DNA from: Krasilnikoviella flava
Lineage (GTDB): Bacteria > Actinomycetota > Actinomycetes > Actinomycetales > Cellulomonadaceae
Assembly: GCF_900167525.1 (NCBI RefSeq)
Contig: NZ_FUZQ01000001.1
Span: 62,001 to 126,000 of the forward strand
Direction: 5' to 3'
DNA: 64,000 nucleotides
Shown: in pieces, positions 46,180 to 55,481 of the stretch
How the letters are laid out: every line of letters begins with the position of its first letter
Position numbering within the stretch: position 1 is the first letter of the stretch
The notes under the pieces: model-generated
The model's database searches: none
What the model saw: the letters and a program-made list of their open reading frames with translations, nothing else
Told to the model about the DNA's origin: nothing
Made by a program: the position numbers and the translations under genes

Positions 46180-48308
46180 CCACCGACAACGCCGTCCTGC
46201 ACCGCGACGGGACCGCCCTCGTCCTCCACCTGCCGGGAGCCGGCCTCCCGGCCGTCGTGCACTGGGGCGCCGACCTCGGCCCGCTCGACGACGCCGGCCT
46301 CGCCGCCCTCCTGCAGGCGACCAGCCGTCAGACTCCGCCCGGCACGCTCGACGCCGCCTGGCGGCTGCCGCTCCTCCCGCAGGAGTCCGACGGCTGGTCG
46401 GGACGCCCGGCCCTCCTCCTCTCGCGCGCCGGCGCCCCCGTCTACCCGCGCTGGCAGTGCGAGACCGACCGGCCGGACGACGCGACCGCGGTCGTCACCG
46501 CCACCGACCCCGACGGCGGTCTCACCCTGCGCACCCGCCTCGAGATCGGGGCCGGAGGCGTCGTGCTGCTCGACCACGAGATCGTCAACGACGGTGCCGA
46601 CCTCCTCGACGTCGCCTGGCTCGAGGCGACGCTGCCCGTGCCCAGGAGCGCCGACCACCTCACCACGTTCGGGGGCCGCTGGACCCGGGAGAAGTCGCCC
46701 CTCACGACCGAGATGCCGCGCGGCAGCACCGTGCGCGAGTCCCGGCGCGGTCGCGGCGGCCACGACGCCCCGTGGGTGACGCTCGCCTCCGAGGGGGTAC
46801 CGCGGGCCGGCGACGGCCGGGTGTGGGCGATCCACCTGGGCTGGAGCGCCGACGTGCGACACCGCGTGGACCGCGTCACCGAGCACGTCCCGCTGCTGGG
46901 GGCGGGCGAGCTGCTGCGGCCGGGCGAGCTGCGCCTGGCACCCGGCGAGTCGTACCGGGCGCCGACGGCGTACTTCGCCTGGTCGGACGGCGGCCTCGAC
47001 GGCATCGCGGCCCGGTTCCACACCTGGCTGCGCGCACGCCCCCAGCACCCGCGGACGCCCCGGCCGCTGGTGCTCAACACGTGGGAGGCCGTGTACTTCG
47101 ACCACGACCCGGAGCGGCTGACCGCGCTCGCCGAGCGGGCGGCCGACGTCGGTGTCGAGCGCTTCGTCCTCGACGACGGCTGGTTCCCCGCCCGCCGGGA
47201 CGACACCCGGGGCCTGGGCGACTGGGTGGTCGACCGCGACGTCTGGCCCGACGGCCTGGAACCGCTCGCCGACCTCGTGCACGGGCTGGGCATGCAGTTC
47301 GGGCTGTGGTTCGAGCCCGAGATGGTGAACCTCGACTCCGACCTCGCACGGACCCACCCCGAATGGATCCTCGGGAACCCGGCGTCCGTGCCGTCGCCCG
47401 ACGGCGTGTCCTTCCGCACCCAGTACGTGCTGGACCTCGCGAACCCCGACGCATGGGAGCACGTGCGCGGGCAGATGTCCGCCCTGATCGGCCGCCTCGG
47501 CATCGACTTCGTCAAGTGGGACCACAACCGCGACCTCGTGGAGCCCGTGCACGACGGGGTGCCCGGCACGCACGCCCAGACCCTCGCGACGTACCGGCTC
47601 GTGGACCGGCTCAAGGCCGACCACCCCGGCCTGGAGATCGAGTCGTGCTCCTCGGGCGGGGCCCGGACCGACCTCGGGATGCTGGCCCGGACCGACCGGG
47701 TGTGGGCCTCGGACTCCAACGACCCCGTGGAACGCCAGGACATCCAGCGGTGGACCGAGCTGGTGCTGCCGCCGGAGCTGATCGGCGCGCACGTCGGGCC
47801 CTCGCCGGCGCACTCGTCCGGGCGGGCCACCGACCTGTCCTACCGGATCGCCGCGTCGCTGCAGGGGTCCGCGGGCTTCGAGTGGGACCTCCTGGGCTGC
47901 GACGCCGAGGAGACCGCCCGGATCGCGGCCTTCGCCACGCTCTACAAGGAGCTGCGCGGGCTCCTGCACTCGGGCACGGTGCGCCACCCCGACACGACCG
48001 ACCCCGCCCTGCGGGTGCGGACCGTGGTCGCGCAGGACCGGTCGGAGGCCCTCGTCGTCGTCGCGACCGTCGCCTCCCTCGAGGAGGCCCTGGCCGAGCG
48101 GCTGCGCATCGAGGGGCTGGACCCGCGACGCCGCTACACCGTGCGGCTGCGGGACGAGATCGGCGCGTCACGCTGGGGCTGGGTCACGCCGAGCTGGCTC
48201 GGCGACGGCCCGGTCACCCTCCCCGGCGGGGCGCTCGCCGACGTCGGCCTGCAGCTGCCGACGCTCTGGCCGGTCCAGGCGCTCGTGCTGCACCTCACCG
48301 CCGCGTAG
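46176..48308 (+). CDS. Alpha-galactosidase (GH36)
   Basis: Releases alpha-1,6-linked galactose from melibiose, raffinose or galactomannan-derived oligosaccharides. It has 710 residues. An N-terminal beta-supersandwich precedes the barrel. The conserved NTWEAVYFDHD and LDDGWFPARRDD are present, the nucleophile Asp is in FVKWDHNRD (about residue 450), CSSGGARTDLGML follows, and the acid/base Asp is in VWASDSNDP. There is no signal peptide. The GTG start overlaps the ROK stop. Its 3' end overlaps that of the convergent LacI gene by 14 bases. Confidence 0.95.
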   Translation: MTTDNAVLHRDGTALVLHLPGAGLPAVVHWGADLGPLDDAGLAALLQATSRQTPPGTLDAAWRLPLLPQESDGWSGRPALLLSRAGAPVYPRWQCETDRPDDATAVVTATDPDGGLTLRTRLEIGAGGVVLLDHEIVNDGADLLDVAWLEATLPVPRSADHLTTFGGRWTREKSPLTTEMPRGSTVRESRRGRGGHDAPWVTLASEGVPRAGDGRVWAIHLGWSADVRHRVDRVTEHVPLLGAGELLRPGELRLAPGESYRAPTAYFAWSDGGLDGIAARFHTWLRARPQHPRTPRPLVLNTWEAVYFDHDPERLTALAERAADVGVERFVLDDGWFPARRDDTRGLGDWVVDRDVWPDGLEPLADLVHGLGMQFGLWFEPEMVNLDSDLARTHPEWILGNPASVPSPDGVSFRTQYVLDLANPDAWEHVRGQMSALIGRLGIDFVKWDHNRDLVEPVHDGVPGTHAQTLATYRLVDRLKADHPGLEIESCSSGGARTDLGMLARTDRVWASDSNDPVERQDIQRWTELVLPPELIGAHVGPSPAHSSGRATDLSYRIAASLQGSAGFEWDLLGCDAEETARIAAFATLYKELRGLLHSGTVRHPDTTDPALRVRTVVAQDRSEALVVVATVASLEEALAERLRIEGLDPRRRYTVRLRDEIGASRWGWVTPSWLGDGPVTLPGGALADVGLQLPTLWPVQALVLHLTAA

Positions 48309-49317
48309 CCGGCGGTCCGGTGCTCCCGCGCACCGTGAGGGTGGGGGTCGAGTCGCGGTACGCCCGCGCCTCGGCCCCCGCCATCCGCTCGAACAGCCGC
48401 CGGGCCACGTGCGCCCCGTAGCTCGTCACGTCGTGGCTCAGCGCGGTGAGCTGGGGGTACGCCGCCTGACACAGGGGCGAGTCGTCCCACGCCACCAGCG
48501 AGACGTCCTCGGGCACGCGAGCACCCAGCTCGTGCGCGACGCCGAGCCCGGCGAACGCCATGACGTCGTTGTCGTAGATCACCGCCGTCACGGGGTCGTC
48601 GGTGTCCAGCAGGGACCGCGTGGCGGCGGCGCCGGCGTCCGGCGTGAAGTCGGCGCGCGCCACCCGGGCGACGACCCCCGCGCGCGCCGCCTCACCGTCG
48701 AACGCGAGGTCGCGGATGGTCGTGTGCCCGAAGCCCTCCGTGCCGGAGACCCGGCCGATCCTGCGGTGCCCGAGCCCGGCGAGGTAGCCCACGCACTCGC
48801 GCAGCGCCGCGGCGTCGTCGGTGAACACCGAAGGCAGGTTCCCCGCGAACTCCGGGTCGCCCACGACGACGGCGGGCAGCGCGTCACGACCCGACAGCGC
48901 CACGAGGCGCGGGTCGTCCCGGCGCGGGTCCACCACGATCACCCCGTCGACACGGCGAGCCGCGTGCCACCGGCGGTGCGTCTGGACCTCGCCCTCGATG
49001 TCGGGGACGACCTGCAGCAGGAGGCCGTACGACCGCTCCGTGAGGACCTGCTCGATGCCGGCGATGAACTGCATGTAGAACGACTCGAAGCCCAGCGTCT
49101 CGGGGGCACGGGCCAGCACGAGGCCGATGGTCTCCACCCGCGCGCCGGACAGGGCGCGAGCGGCCTGGCTCGGCACCCAGCCCAGCTCCGCCGCGACCCC
49201 CAGGATCCGTGCCCGGGTCTCGTCGGAGACGCCCGGCCGGTCGTTGAGGGCGTAGGACACCGCACCCGTGGACACCCCGGCCTGCCGGGCGATGTCCGCG
49301 ATCGTGATCCGCGCCAT
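48295..49317 (-). CDS. LacI-family transcriptional regulator
   Basis: A 340-residue regulator. The helix-turn-helix and hinge are at the N-terminus ([28 protein letters not shown]; hinge with [10 protein letters not shown]). The periplasmic-binding-like sensor domain starts at IGLVLARAP and ends in [10 protein letters not shown]-type sequence. ATG 49317 is supported by GGAAGGAGAG upstream, and an alternative start further upstream lacks this. It stands at the far edge of the sugar island, divergent from glgB. It probably controls genes of the island, itself, or glgB. Confidence 0.92.
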   Translation of the reverse strand: MARITIADIARQAGVSTGAVSYALNDRPGVSDETRARILGVAAELGWVPSQAARALSGARVETIGLVLARAPETLGFESFYMQFIAGIEQVLTERSYGLLLQVVPDIEGEVQTHRRWHAARRVDGVIVVDPRRDDPRLVALSGRDALPAVVVGDPEFAGNLPSVFTDDAAALRECVGYLAGLGHRRIGRVSGTEGFGHTTIRDLAFDGEAARAGVVARVARADFTPDAGAAATRSLLDTDDPVTAVIYDNDVMAFAGLGVAHELGARVPEDVSLVAWDDSPLCQAAYPQLTALSHDVTSYGAHVARRLFERMAGAEARAYRDSTPTLTVRGSTGPPATRR

Positions 49318-49333
49318 TCGCTCTCCTTCCCGT

Positions 49334-49351
49334 CGAGGATGGTATGCCTCG
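49334..49351. promoter_or_regulatory. Candidate LacI-type operator upstream of the LacI gene
   Basis: CGAGG-N8-CCTCG overlaps a minus-strand TACCAT hexamer that could be the -10 of the lacI-type gene. The position suits autoregulation. The arms are short, so this is only suggestive. Confidence 0.35.
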
Positions 49352-49426
49352 CGGACCTCCTCGCGGTCGCGGAGCCTGGCCGCGCGCCGGGACGCGACGG
49401 TCCCTCGTCCGTGGAATCGTGTGCGC

Positions 49427-51640
49427 ATGACGCCGTCACCGCCGCCCGTCGACCCCGAGGTGCTGACCGCCCTCGCGCAGGGCACCCTGCACGACCCGCA
49501 CGCCGTGCTCGGCCCGCACCTGCTGGACGACGTCGCGGACGGCCGGGCGTGGGCGGCCGTGCGGGTGCTGCGGCCGCTGGCCGACGAGGTGGTGGTCGTG
49601 ACGCCGGACGGCGAGCACCCGGCTCGGCACGCGGCGGCGGGCGTCTGGGAGGCCGTGGTGCCGGCCGGCGCCGACGCGGGCGGCGTCAGGCACGCGCCGG
49701 ACTACCGGGTCCGCACGCGGTACGACGACGACGTACAGACGGTCGACGACCCCTACCGCTTCCTGCCCACCGTGGGCGAGATGGACCTGCACCTGATCGC
49801 CGAGGGCCGGCACGAGGAGCTGTGGCGGGTGCTCGGCGCGAACCCGCACCGCTACCCGAGCGCGCTCGGCGACGTCGAGGGCACCGCGTTCGCCGTCTGG
49901 GCACCGAACGCGCGCGGCGTGCGGCTGGTGGGCGACCACAACCGGTGGACCACGGTGCACCCGATGCGCTCGCTCGGCGCGAGCGGGGTGTGGGAGCTCT
50001 TCGTGCCCGGCGTGGGTGCGGGCAGCCGCTACAAGTTCGAGGTGCTGGGCGCCGACCGCGTGTGGCGGGCCAAGGCCGACCCGCTCGCCAAGGGCACCGA
50101 GGTGCCGCCGGCGACGGCGTCCGTCGTCGTCGACTCCGCCTACGCCTGGGGCGACGACGACTGGCTGACCACGCGGGCCGCGCGCGACCCGCACGGCGGC
50201 CCGATCAGCGTGTACGAGGTGCACCTCGGCTCGTGGCGGCCAGGGCTCGGCTACCGCGAGCTGGCCACCGAGCTCACGGCGTACGTGGTCGAGCAGGGCT
50301 TCACCCACGTCGAGCTCCTGCCCGTGGCGGAGCACCCCTTCGGCGGGTCGTGGGGGTACCAGGTCACGGGCTACTACGCGCCGACGGCGCGGTTCGGCCA
50401 CCCGGACGACTTCAGGTACCTCGTGGACCGGCTGCACCAGGCCGGGGTGGGCGTCATCCTCGACTGGGTGCCGGGCCACTTCCCGCGCGACGAGTTCGCC
50501 CTCGCCCGGTTCGACGGCTCACCGCTGTACGAGCACGCCGACCCGCGCCGCGGCGAGCAGCCCGACTGGGGCACGTACGTCTTCGACTTCGGCCGCCGCG
50601 AGGTGCGCAACTTCCTCGTCGCCAACGCCACGTACTGGTTCGAGGAGTTCCACGCGGACGGCCTGCGCGTGGACGCCGTCGCGTCGATGCTCTACCTCGA
50701 CTACTCGCGCAAGCCCGGCGAGTGGGAGCCCAACGTGCGCGGCGGCCGGGAGAACCTCGAGGCGATCGCGTTCCTGCAGGAGGCGAACGCCACGGCCTAT
50801 CGCCGCTCCCCCGGCGTCATGATGATCGCCGAGGAGTCCACCGCCTTTCCGGGCGTCACGCGGCCCACCGACGCGGGCGGGCTCGGTTTCGGGCTGAAGT
50901 GGAACATGGGCTGGATGAACGACGGGCTCCGGTACGTGGCCCACGACCCGATGTACCGGCGCTTTCACCACCACGAGCTGACGTTCTCGCTGGTCTACGC
51001 CTTCTCCGAGCAGTACGTGCTGCCCGTCAGCCACGACGAGGTGGTGCACGGCAAGGGCTCGCTGCTGCGCCGGATGCCCGGCGACCGGTGGAAGCAGCTC
51101 GCAGGCGTGCGGTCGTTCCTCGCCTACCAGTGGACCCATCCCGGCAAGCAGCTGCTGTTCATGGGCCAGGAGTTCGCGCAGGACGCCGAGTGGGACGAGG
51201 CCTCCGGCCTCGACTGGTGGCTGCTCGAGACGCCCGGTCACGCGGGCGTGCAGCACCTCGTGCGCGACCTCAACGCCCTCTACCGCCACACGCCCGCCCT
51301 GTGGGAGCGGGACTTCGACGCCGGCGGCTTCGAGTGGCTGGACGCCGACGACGCCGACCACGACACGCTGTCGTGGGTGCGGCGGGCGGCCGACGGCAGC
51401 CCCGCCGTCGTGGTCGTGAACTTCGCCGGCGTGCCGCACGAGGGCTACCGCCTCGCGCTGCCGGACGGCGGCGCCTGGGACGAGTCGCTGAACACCGACG
51501 CGCTGGACTACGGCGGCTCCGGCGTCGGGAACCTGGGGCGGGTGCACGCCCAGGACGTCCCCTGGAAGGGGCGACGGCACTCCGTCACGCTGCGCGTGCC
51601 GCCGCTGGCTGCGCTGGTCCTCCGTCCCGCCGCCGGCTGA
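49427..51640 (+). CDS. glgB: 1,4-alpha-glucan branching enzyme GlgB
   Basis: Makes alpha-1,6 branches in the glucan built by GlgE. It has 737 residues: an extra N-terminal CBM48-like module, a second CBM48 ([20 protein letters not shown]), a GH13_9 barrel with the nucleophile Asp in [15 protein letters not shown], the Glu in MMIAEES, the third Asp in [12 protein letters not shown], and [14 protein letters not shown] near the end. ATG 49427 is chosen; GTG 49421 is possible. In many actinobacteria glgB follows glgE-treS-mak directly, but here a 15-kb sugar island intervenes. Confidence 0.95.
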   Translation: MTPSPPPVDPEVLTALAQGTLHDPHAVLGPHLLDDVADGRAWAAVRVLRPLADEVVVVTPDGEHPARHAAAGVWEAVVPAGADAGGVRHAPDYRVRTRYDDDVQTVDDPYRFLPTVGEMDLHLIAEGRHEELWRVLGANPHRYPSALGDVEGTAFAVWAPNARGVRLVGDHNRWTTVHPMRSLGASGVWELFVPGVGAGSRYKFEVLGADRVWRAKADPLAKGTEVPPATASVVVDSAYAWGDDDWLTTRAARDPHGGPISVYEVHLGSWRPGLGYRELATELTAYVVEQGFTHVELLPVAEHPFGGSWGYQVTGYYAPTARFGHPDDFRYLVDRLHQAGVGVILDWVPGHFPRDEFALARFDGSPLYEHADPRRGEQPDWGTYVFDFGRREVRNFLVANATYWFEEFHADGLRVDAVASMLYLDYSRKPGEWEPNVRGGRENLEAIAFLQEANATAYRRSPGVMMIAEESTAFPGVTRPTDAGGLGFGLKWNMGWMNDGLRYVAHDPMYRRFHHHELTFSLVYAFSEQYVLPVSHDEVVHGKGSLLRRMPGDRWKQLAGVRSFLAYQWTHPGKQLLFMGQEFAQDAEWDEASGLDWWLLETPGHAGVQHLVRDLNALYRHTPALWERDFDAGGFEWLDADDADHDTLSWVRRAADGSPAVVVVNFAGVPHEGYRLALPDGGAWDESLNTDALDYGGSGVGNLGRVHAQDVPWKGRRHSVTLRVPPLAALVLRPAAG

Positions 51641-51665
51641 GCCTGCGGACACGCCCACCGCCGCC

Positions 51666-51711
51666 GGTCGAGCCTGTCGAAACCCAGAGCCGGGTCTCGA
51701 CAGGCTCGACC
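51666..51711. repeat. Dispersed palindromic repeat between convergent genes
   Basis: Arms GGTCGAGCCTGTCGA (51666-51680) and its complement (51697-51711), with four further pairs inside after one mismatch and a 6-base centre. It is the same family as the element inside narG. Lying 25 bases after glgB and 11 bases before the end of the convergent gene, it may act as a bidirectional terminator. Confidence 0.85.
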
Positions 51712-51722
51712 GACGGGCGCGC

Positions 51723-52676
51723 TCAGTAGAGGCTGATCGCCAGGCGCTGGCGGGCCTTGACCACGCGCGGGTCGGTAGGGCCGACGATCTCGAAGTACTC
51801 GACGAGCCGCACGCGCAGCTGCTCCTTCGTGTCGGCGTCGGCGCCGGGCAGCTGCTCGAGCAGGCGGGCGAACGCGTCCTCGACCTTGCCGCCGAGCATG
51901 TCCATGTCCGCCACCGCGAGCTGGGCGTCGACGTCCGCCGGAGCGTCCGCCGCCGCGGTGCGTGCGACCTGCAGGTCGGCGCCGCGGGTTCGCTGCAGCA
52001 GCCGCACCTGCGCGAGCCCCGCCACCGCGAGCGAGTCCTTCGGGTCCTGCTTGATCGCCTTCTCGTACGCGGCGACGGCGGTGTCCAGGTCGTCGCGCTC
52101 GATCGCGTCGTACGCCTCCTGGTGCAGCGGCGGCAGCGGCTCCTCGACCGGCTCCTCCTCGGCGGCCTCGGGGAGCTCCTCGCCGTCGCCGCCCTGGGCG
52201 GGTGCGCGCCCGGTGACGCCGTTCTGCTCGGCCGCGGCCAGCACCTGGTCGAGCACGCCGCGGACCTGCTCCTCGGGCGCCGCGCCCTGGAACAGGGGCA
52301 GCGGCTGACCCTGGAGCACGGCGACGACGGTCGGCACGCCCTGCACCTGGAAGGCCGCAGCCACCTGGGGGTAGGCCTGGGCGTCGAGGCGGCCGAGCAG
52401 GAAGCGCCCGGCGTACTCGTGGGCGAGCCGCCCGAGCAGCTCGGCGAGGTCGGCGTTCGCCTTGTCGGTGGGGATCCACAGGAGCATGACCACGGGGTAC
52501 GTGGTCGAGTCCTGCACCACCTGCTGGAAGTTCGCGTCCGTGACGTCCAGCACGTAGCCCTCCGCCGACGGCGCGCCGCCGGGCTCCCCCGGGGGCGGCG
52601 ACTGGGGGCGGTTCAGGGCCGACAGGTCGACGGCGCCACGCGTGCTGAAGGTCGGGTCGGGCGTGGGGTTGGTCAT
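51723..52676 (-). CDS. Thioredoxin-fold/TPR protein without CxxC (CnoX/YbbN-like)
   Basis: A 317-residue cytoplasmic protein. A disordered Pro-rich start is followed by a thioredoxin domain (about 35-145: VVMLLWIPTDKAN, then QVQGVPTVVAVLQG with the cis-Pro). The active-site CxxC is absent. After an acidic linker (EELPEAAEEEPVEEPLP) come TPR-like helices (LDTAVAAYEKAIKQDP). This layout matches the chaperone-holdase CnoX. AGGA stands eight bases before ATG 52676, whereas the upstream ATG at 52685 has no spacing for it. It is the last gene of a three-gene minus-strand group. Confidence 0.82.
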   Translation of the reverse strand: MTNPTPDPTFSTRGAVDLSALNRPQSPPPGEPGGAPSAEGYVLDVTDANFQQVVQDSTTYPVVMLLWIPTDKANADLAELLGRLAHEYAGRFLLGRLDAQAYPQVAAAFQVQGVPTVVAVLQGQPLPLFQGAAPEEQVRGVLDQVLAAAEQNGVTGRAPAQGGDGEELPEAAEEEPVEEPLPPLHQEAYDAIERDDLDTAVAAYEKAIKQDPKDSLAVAGLAQVRLLQRTRGADLQVARTAAADAPADVDAQLAVADMDMLGGKVEDAFARLLEQLPGADADTKEQLRVRLVEYFEIVGPTDPRVVKARQRLAISLY

Positions 52677-52700
52677 GGGCGCCATCCTAAGAGGCGAGCG

Positions 52701-53714
52701 TCAGTTGGAGGCCGCCGTCGCCACGTGCGAGTAGCCGAGCGGCCGGATCTTCTCGTCGGAGCCCTTGGCCGGGACGTACAGCGCGACCATGTCGGTGTAC
52801 TCGGTCTTCAGCACGTTCGACTCGCCGGCGTCGCCGAGCAGGGCCTTCTGCGTCTCCGACAGTGCGGGCACCTTGGCCTCGTCCTCCGCCTCGACGGTGG
52901 TCTGGCCGTCGAGGACGCCCATCACGAGCGCCCCGCCGTCGGCGGTGCGGACGGAGCGCACCTCGTCCTTGCGCGCCTTGTACTTCTGCGTGTACTTGGT
53001 CCCGGACTCCTCGAACCCGGGAACCTCCTTCCACGCCGCCGCGTCGGCCGCGACCGCCGCGACCAGGTCGCCGTCCGGCAGGTCGAACCCCTTGGCGAAG
53101 GACGACTTCTTGGCCCCCAGGGTGACCAGGTCGGCGTACTGCGCGAGCGCGTCGGTGGGCGACGCCGCGAGCGTGTCGTCGTCGGCGGCCACGGCCTCCG
53201 ACCCGATGCCGGCGTCGGCGAAGGCGGGCATCGCCACGCCCGGGATGAGCTGTGTCCAGGCCCACATCTTGTAGTCCGAGCGCGCGGTCTCCTGCTCGAA
53301 GGCGACCAGGCGCGGCGTCTCGAGGTCCTCGGTGCTGGTCGTGATCGAGTAGCTCGTGCGCGGCCAGCCCTCGGTGGTCGGGATCACCATCTGCTGGGAC
53401 TCGCTCGGGATGTCCGTGACGAACTCCGCGTTGTCCCGCTCCTTGGCCACGGACAGCTGGCTCGTGCGCACCTCGTACGCCGGCCCGGTGACGCGCGGCT
53501 TGAGGTCCTTGCCCTTGAGGGCCTTGTCGGCCTTCTTGACCGTGTCCGCGACCGCGGTGAACACCTGGGTGTCCTGCTCCTCGGTCAGCACGGGCCCGCT
53601 GAACGCCTCGCCGGGCACGGGCTGGGGCAGCTCGTCGGCGCAGCCGGCGAGCAGCGTCGTCGAGACGACGACGGCGCTCGCCACGGCCAGGCCGCGGGTG
53701 GTTCGGCGGTTCAT
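52701..53714 (-). CDS. Conserved lipoprotein of unknown function
   Basis: A 337-residue protein with a Lys/Arg-poor but clear lipoprotein signal: MNRRTTRG, a hydrophobic stretch, lipobox LLAGCADE (Cys about residue 25). The mature part is acidic with several Tyr/Trp positions (DYKMWAWTQLIPG) and no enzymatic motif that I recognise. From memory it resembles a family of actinobacterial lipoproteins labelled only by a DUF number. The ATG overlaps the stop of the upstream membrane-protein gene (ATGA), so the two proteins probably act together at the outer face of the membrane. Confidence 0.75.
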   Translation of the reverse strand: MNRRTTRGLAVASAVVVSTTLLAGCADELPQPVPGEAFSGPVLTEEQDTQVFTAVADTVKKADKALKGKDLKPRVTGPAYEVRTSQLSVAKERDNAEFVTDIPSESQQMVIPTTEGWPRTSYSITTSTEDLETPRLVAFEQETARSDYKMWAWTQLIPGVAMPAFADAGIGSEAVAADDDTLAASPTDALAQYADLVTLGAKKSSFAKGFDLPDGDLVAAVAADAAAWKEVPGFEESGTKYTQKYKARKDEVRSVRTADGGALVMGVLDGQTTVEAEDEAKVPALSETQKALLGDAGESNVLKTEYTDMVALYVPAKGSDEKIRPLGYSHVATAASN

Positions 53715-55174
53715 CGGTTCTCCCCGTCTGCGGAGGTCGAGCTGTCGGTCGGGTCGGCGGCCTGCCCGGTCCGGGAGGTGTCGCCGAAGCCCCAGGTGGC
53801 GCGCCAGGCGGCGGCGCGGCCCGCGGGCGTGGACGTGTCGGGGCGGGTGACGCCCTCCTCGGGCACCGGCACGCCCTGCTGCGGGCGCACCGCGGGGATC
53901 GAGCCCGTGATGGCGCGCAGCATGCGGGTCATCCCGCCCTGCTCGGCGACCCGCCGGGCCTCTTCCTGGGCGCGCAGCTCACGCCGCGTCATGCGCAGGG
54001 CACCGGTGGCCGTGGTGGGCTCCCCGGGCACCGGGTCGTGCGGCGACGGGTCCGCCGCCACCGGCTCCGCCGGGACCGGCACCGCCGGGGCGGGGACGGG
54101 TGCGGGAGCGGCGACGCCGCCGAACGGCGCCGCGCCCTCCTCGACGGCCGGTGCGGCCGGGTCGGCGACGACGTCCTCGCGCTGCCGGCGACGCGACCGG
54201 CGCAGCAGCCGGCTCGCGAGGGGGACCTCCGCCGTGCCGGCGGCGTCACGCGCGCTGCCGTCGTCCTGCGCGGTGCCGTCGTCCTGCGCGGTGCCGTCGT
54301 CCTGCGCGGTGCCGTCGTCGTGGGCGGGGCGGTCGAGCGGTTCGCCCGCCACGAGCCCGCCCGGCGCGGCCGCGCCGTCCACCGGGGCCGCCGCGTCGGC
54401 GCCCGCCGACCCCGGACGCACCGGGGCGAAAGGGCTCCCGAGGCCGGCTGCAGGCGGGCCGTCGCCGTGGAGGTCGGTGCCGGTCTCGTCGCGCGACCCC
54501 TGCTCGGCCGTGTCAGCCATGTCCGCCTCGTCGGCACGGCGGGCGCGGGCCCGCCGGCCGCCGACGACGAGCAGAGCGGCGCCGATGAGGACCAGCGCCG
54601 CGCCCACCCCGACGCCGGGCCACAGGTACGGCGTGCTGACGCTGCGCGGCCAGGTGAGCTCGAGGGTCGGCGCCTGCGCGCCCTCCCCGACACCCGCGGC
54701 GAGCAGCGTCCAACGGCCGGGGCGGTCGCTCCAGCGCAGCGTGACGCTGTTCTCGTCGCTGGCCTCGGCCACCCACATGTCCGACCCGGCGGGGTCGGGC
54801 CCGGACTTCGGCGCCTCGTTGGTCTCCGCGTCGGCGTCGGCGGGCTCACCCGCCGTGACCGCGAGGTTCTCCCAGTCGCTCAGGCCCGTCACGCGCGAGT
54901 ACGGGTCGTTGCCGACCCATCCCGCGACGTCGACGTCCCGGCCGACGGCCAGGGTGACCTTCTGCCCCTCGGGTACGGACGCGCTGACCGTGACGTCGCC
55001 TCCGACGAGTCCGAGCACACCGGGATCGGTGACGACGAACGTGCCGTCACCGGTCGGTGTGGCCGTGGCGACCACCGTGTCGGTGTCGCGCCAGACCGTG
55101 GCGGAGGCGACACCGAGCGCGGCGGCGACCAGTCCGAGGAGGACCAGGACACCGCCCAGAATGCGTTGCAGCAC
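53711..55174 (-). CDS. Two-helix membrane protein with low-complexity cytoplasmic tail, unknown function
   Basis: A 487-residue protein. A first helix at about residues 3-25 (ILGGVLVLLGLVAAALGV) is followed by an extracellular beta-rich domain of roughly 150 residues, a second helix at about 182-203, then a Pro/Ala/Asp-rich tail of about 280 residues with a perfect six-residue tandem repeat (DDGTAQ). The GTG start at 55174 is supported by GAAGGGA. I do not recognise the family. It starts a likely operon with the lipoprotein (ATGA overlap) and possibly the thioredoxin-fold gene. Confidence 0.72.
   Translation of the reverse strand: MLQRILGGVLVLLGLVAAALGVASATVWRDTDTVVATATPTGDGTFVVTDPGVLGLVGGDVTVSASVPEGQKVTLAVGRDVDVAGWVGNDPYSRVTGLSDWENLAVTAGEPADADAETNEAPKSGPDPAGSDMWVAEASDENSVTLRWSDRPGRWTLLAAGVGEGAQAPTLELTWPRSVSTPYLWPGVGVGAALVLIGAALLVVGGRRARARRADEADMADTAEQGSRDETGTDLHGDGPPAAGLGSPFAPVRPGSAGADAAAPVDGAAAPGGLVAGEPLDRPAHDDGTAQDDGTAQDDGTAQDDGSARDAAGTAEVPLASRLLRRSRRRQREDVVADPAAPAVEEGAAPFGGVAAPAPVPAPAVPVPAEPVAADPSPHDPVPGEPTTATGALRMTRRELRAQEEARRVAEQGGMTRMLRAITGSIPAVRPQQGVPVPEEGVTRPDTSTPAGRAAAWRATWGFGDTSRTGQAADPTDSSTSADGENR
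54258..54329 (-). repeat. 18-bp coding tandem repeat (3 perfect copies + 1 imperfect)
   Basis: Three identical 18-base units (54258-54311) and a fourth diverged unit (54312-54329) encode the DDGTAQ repeat in the tail of the membrane protein. Perfect identity suggests recent slippage expansion. Confidence 0.85.
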
Positions 55175-55481
55175 CGAGCTTTCCCTTCGACGTGGACAGT
55201 CCAGCATAGGGACGGCAGGCCGGGCTCCGTCCATGTGACCGTCCTGGCAGGGTGCGGTTCACGAACCCTTCACGACTTGCGTGCTGCGGGCGCGCCCCGG
55301 CTCCTGCGCGCCGTCACGACCCATGGAACACTGCCGGGGCGACGCCGTCGCGCCGCACCGACCCGGCGTGGGAAGATGTCCGACTCGTCCCGCGAGGGCA
55401 AGAATGTCCCGAGTATCGGCGTCCTGCCCCCACCACTATCCTGGCGAGGCCGGGGCACCCACCATGTACGGAGGTCTGCAC
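55175..55481. other. Intergenic region between divergent genes
   Basis: About 307 bases without a supported gene. On the minus strand TATGCT (55208-55203) is a possible -10 for the membrane-protein operon. On the plus strand TATCCT (55437-55442) is a possible -10 for the DivIVA-like gene. No convincing -35 boxes, hairpins or repeats are seen. Confidence 0.5.
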
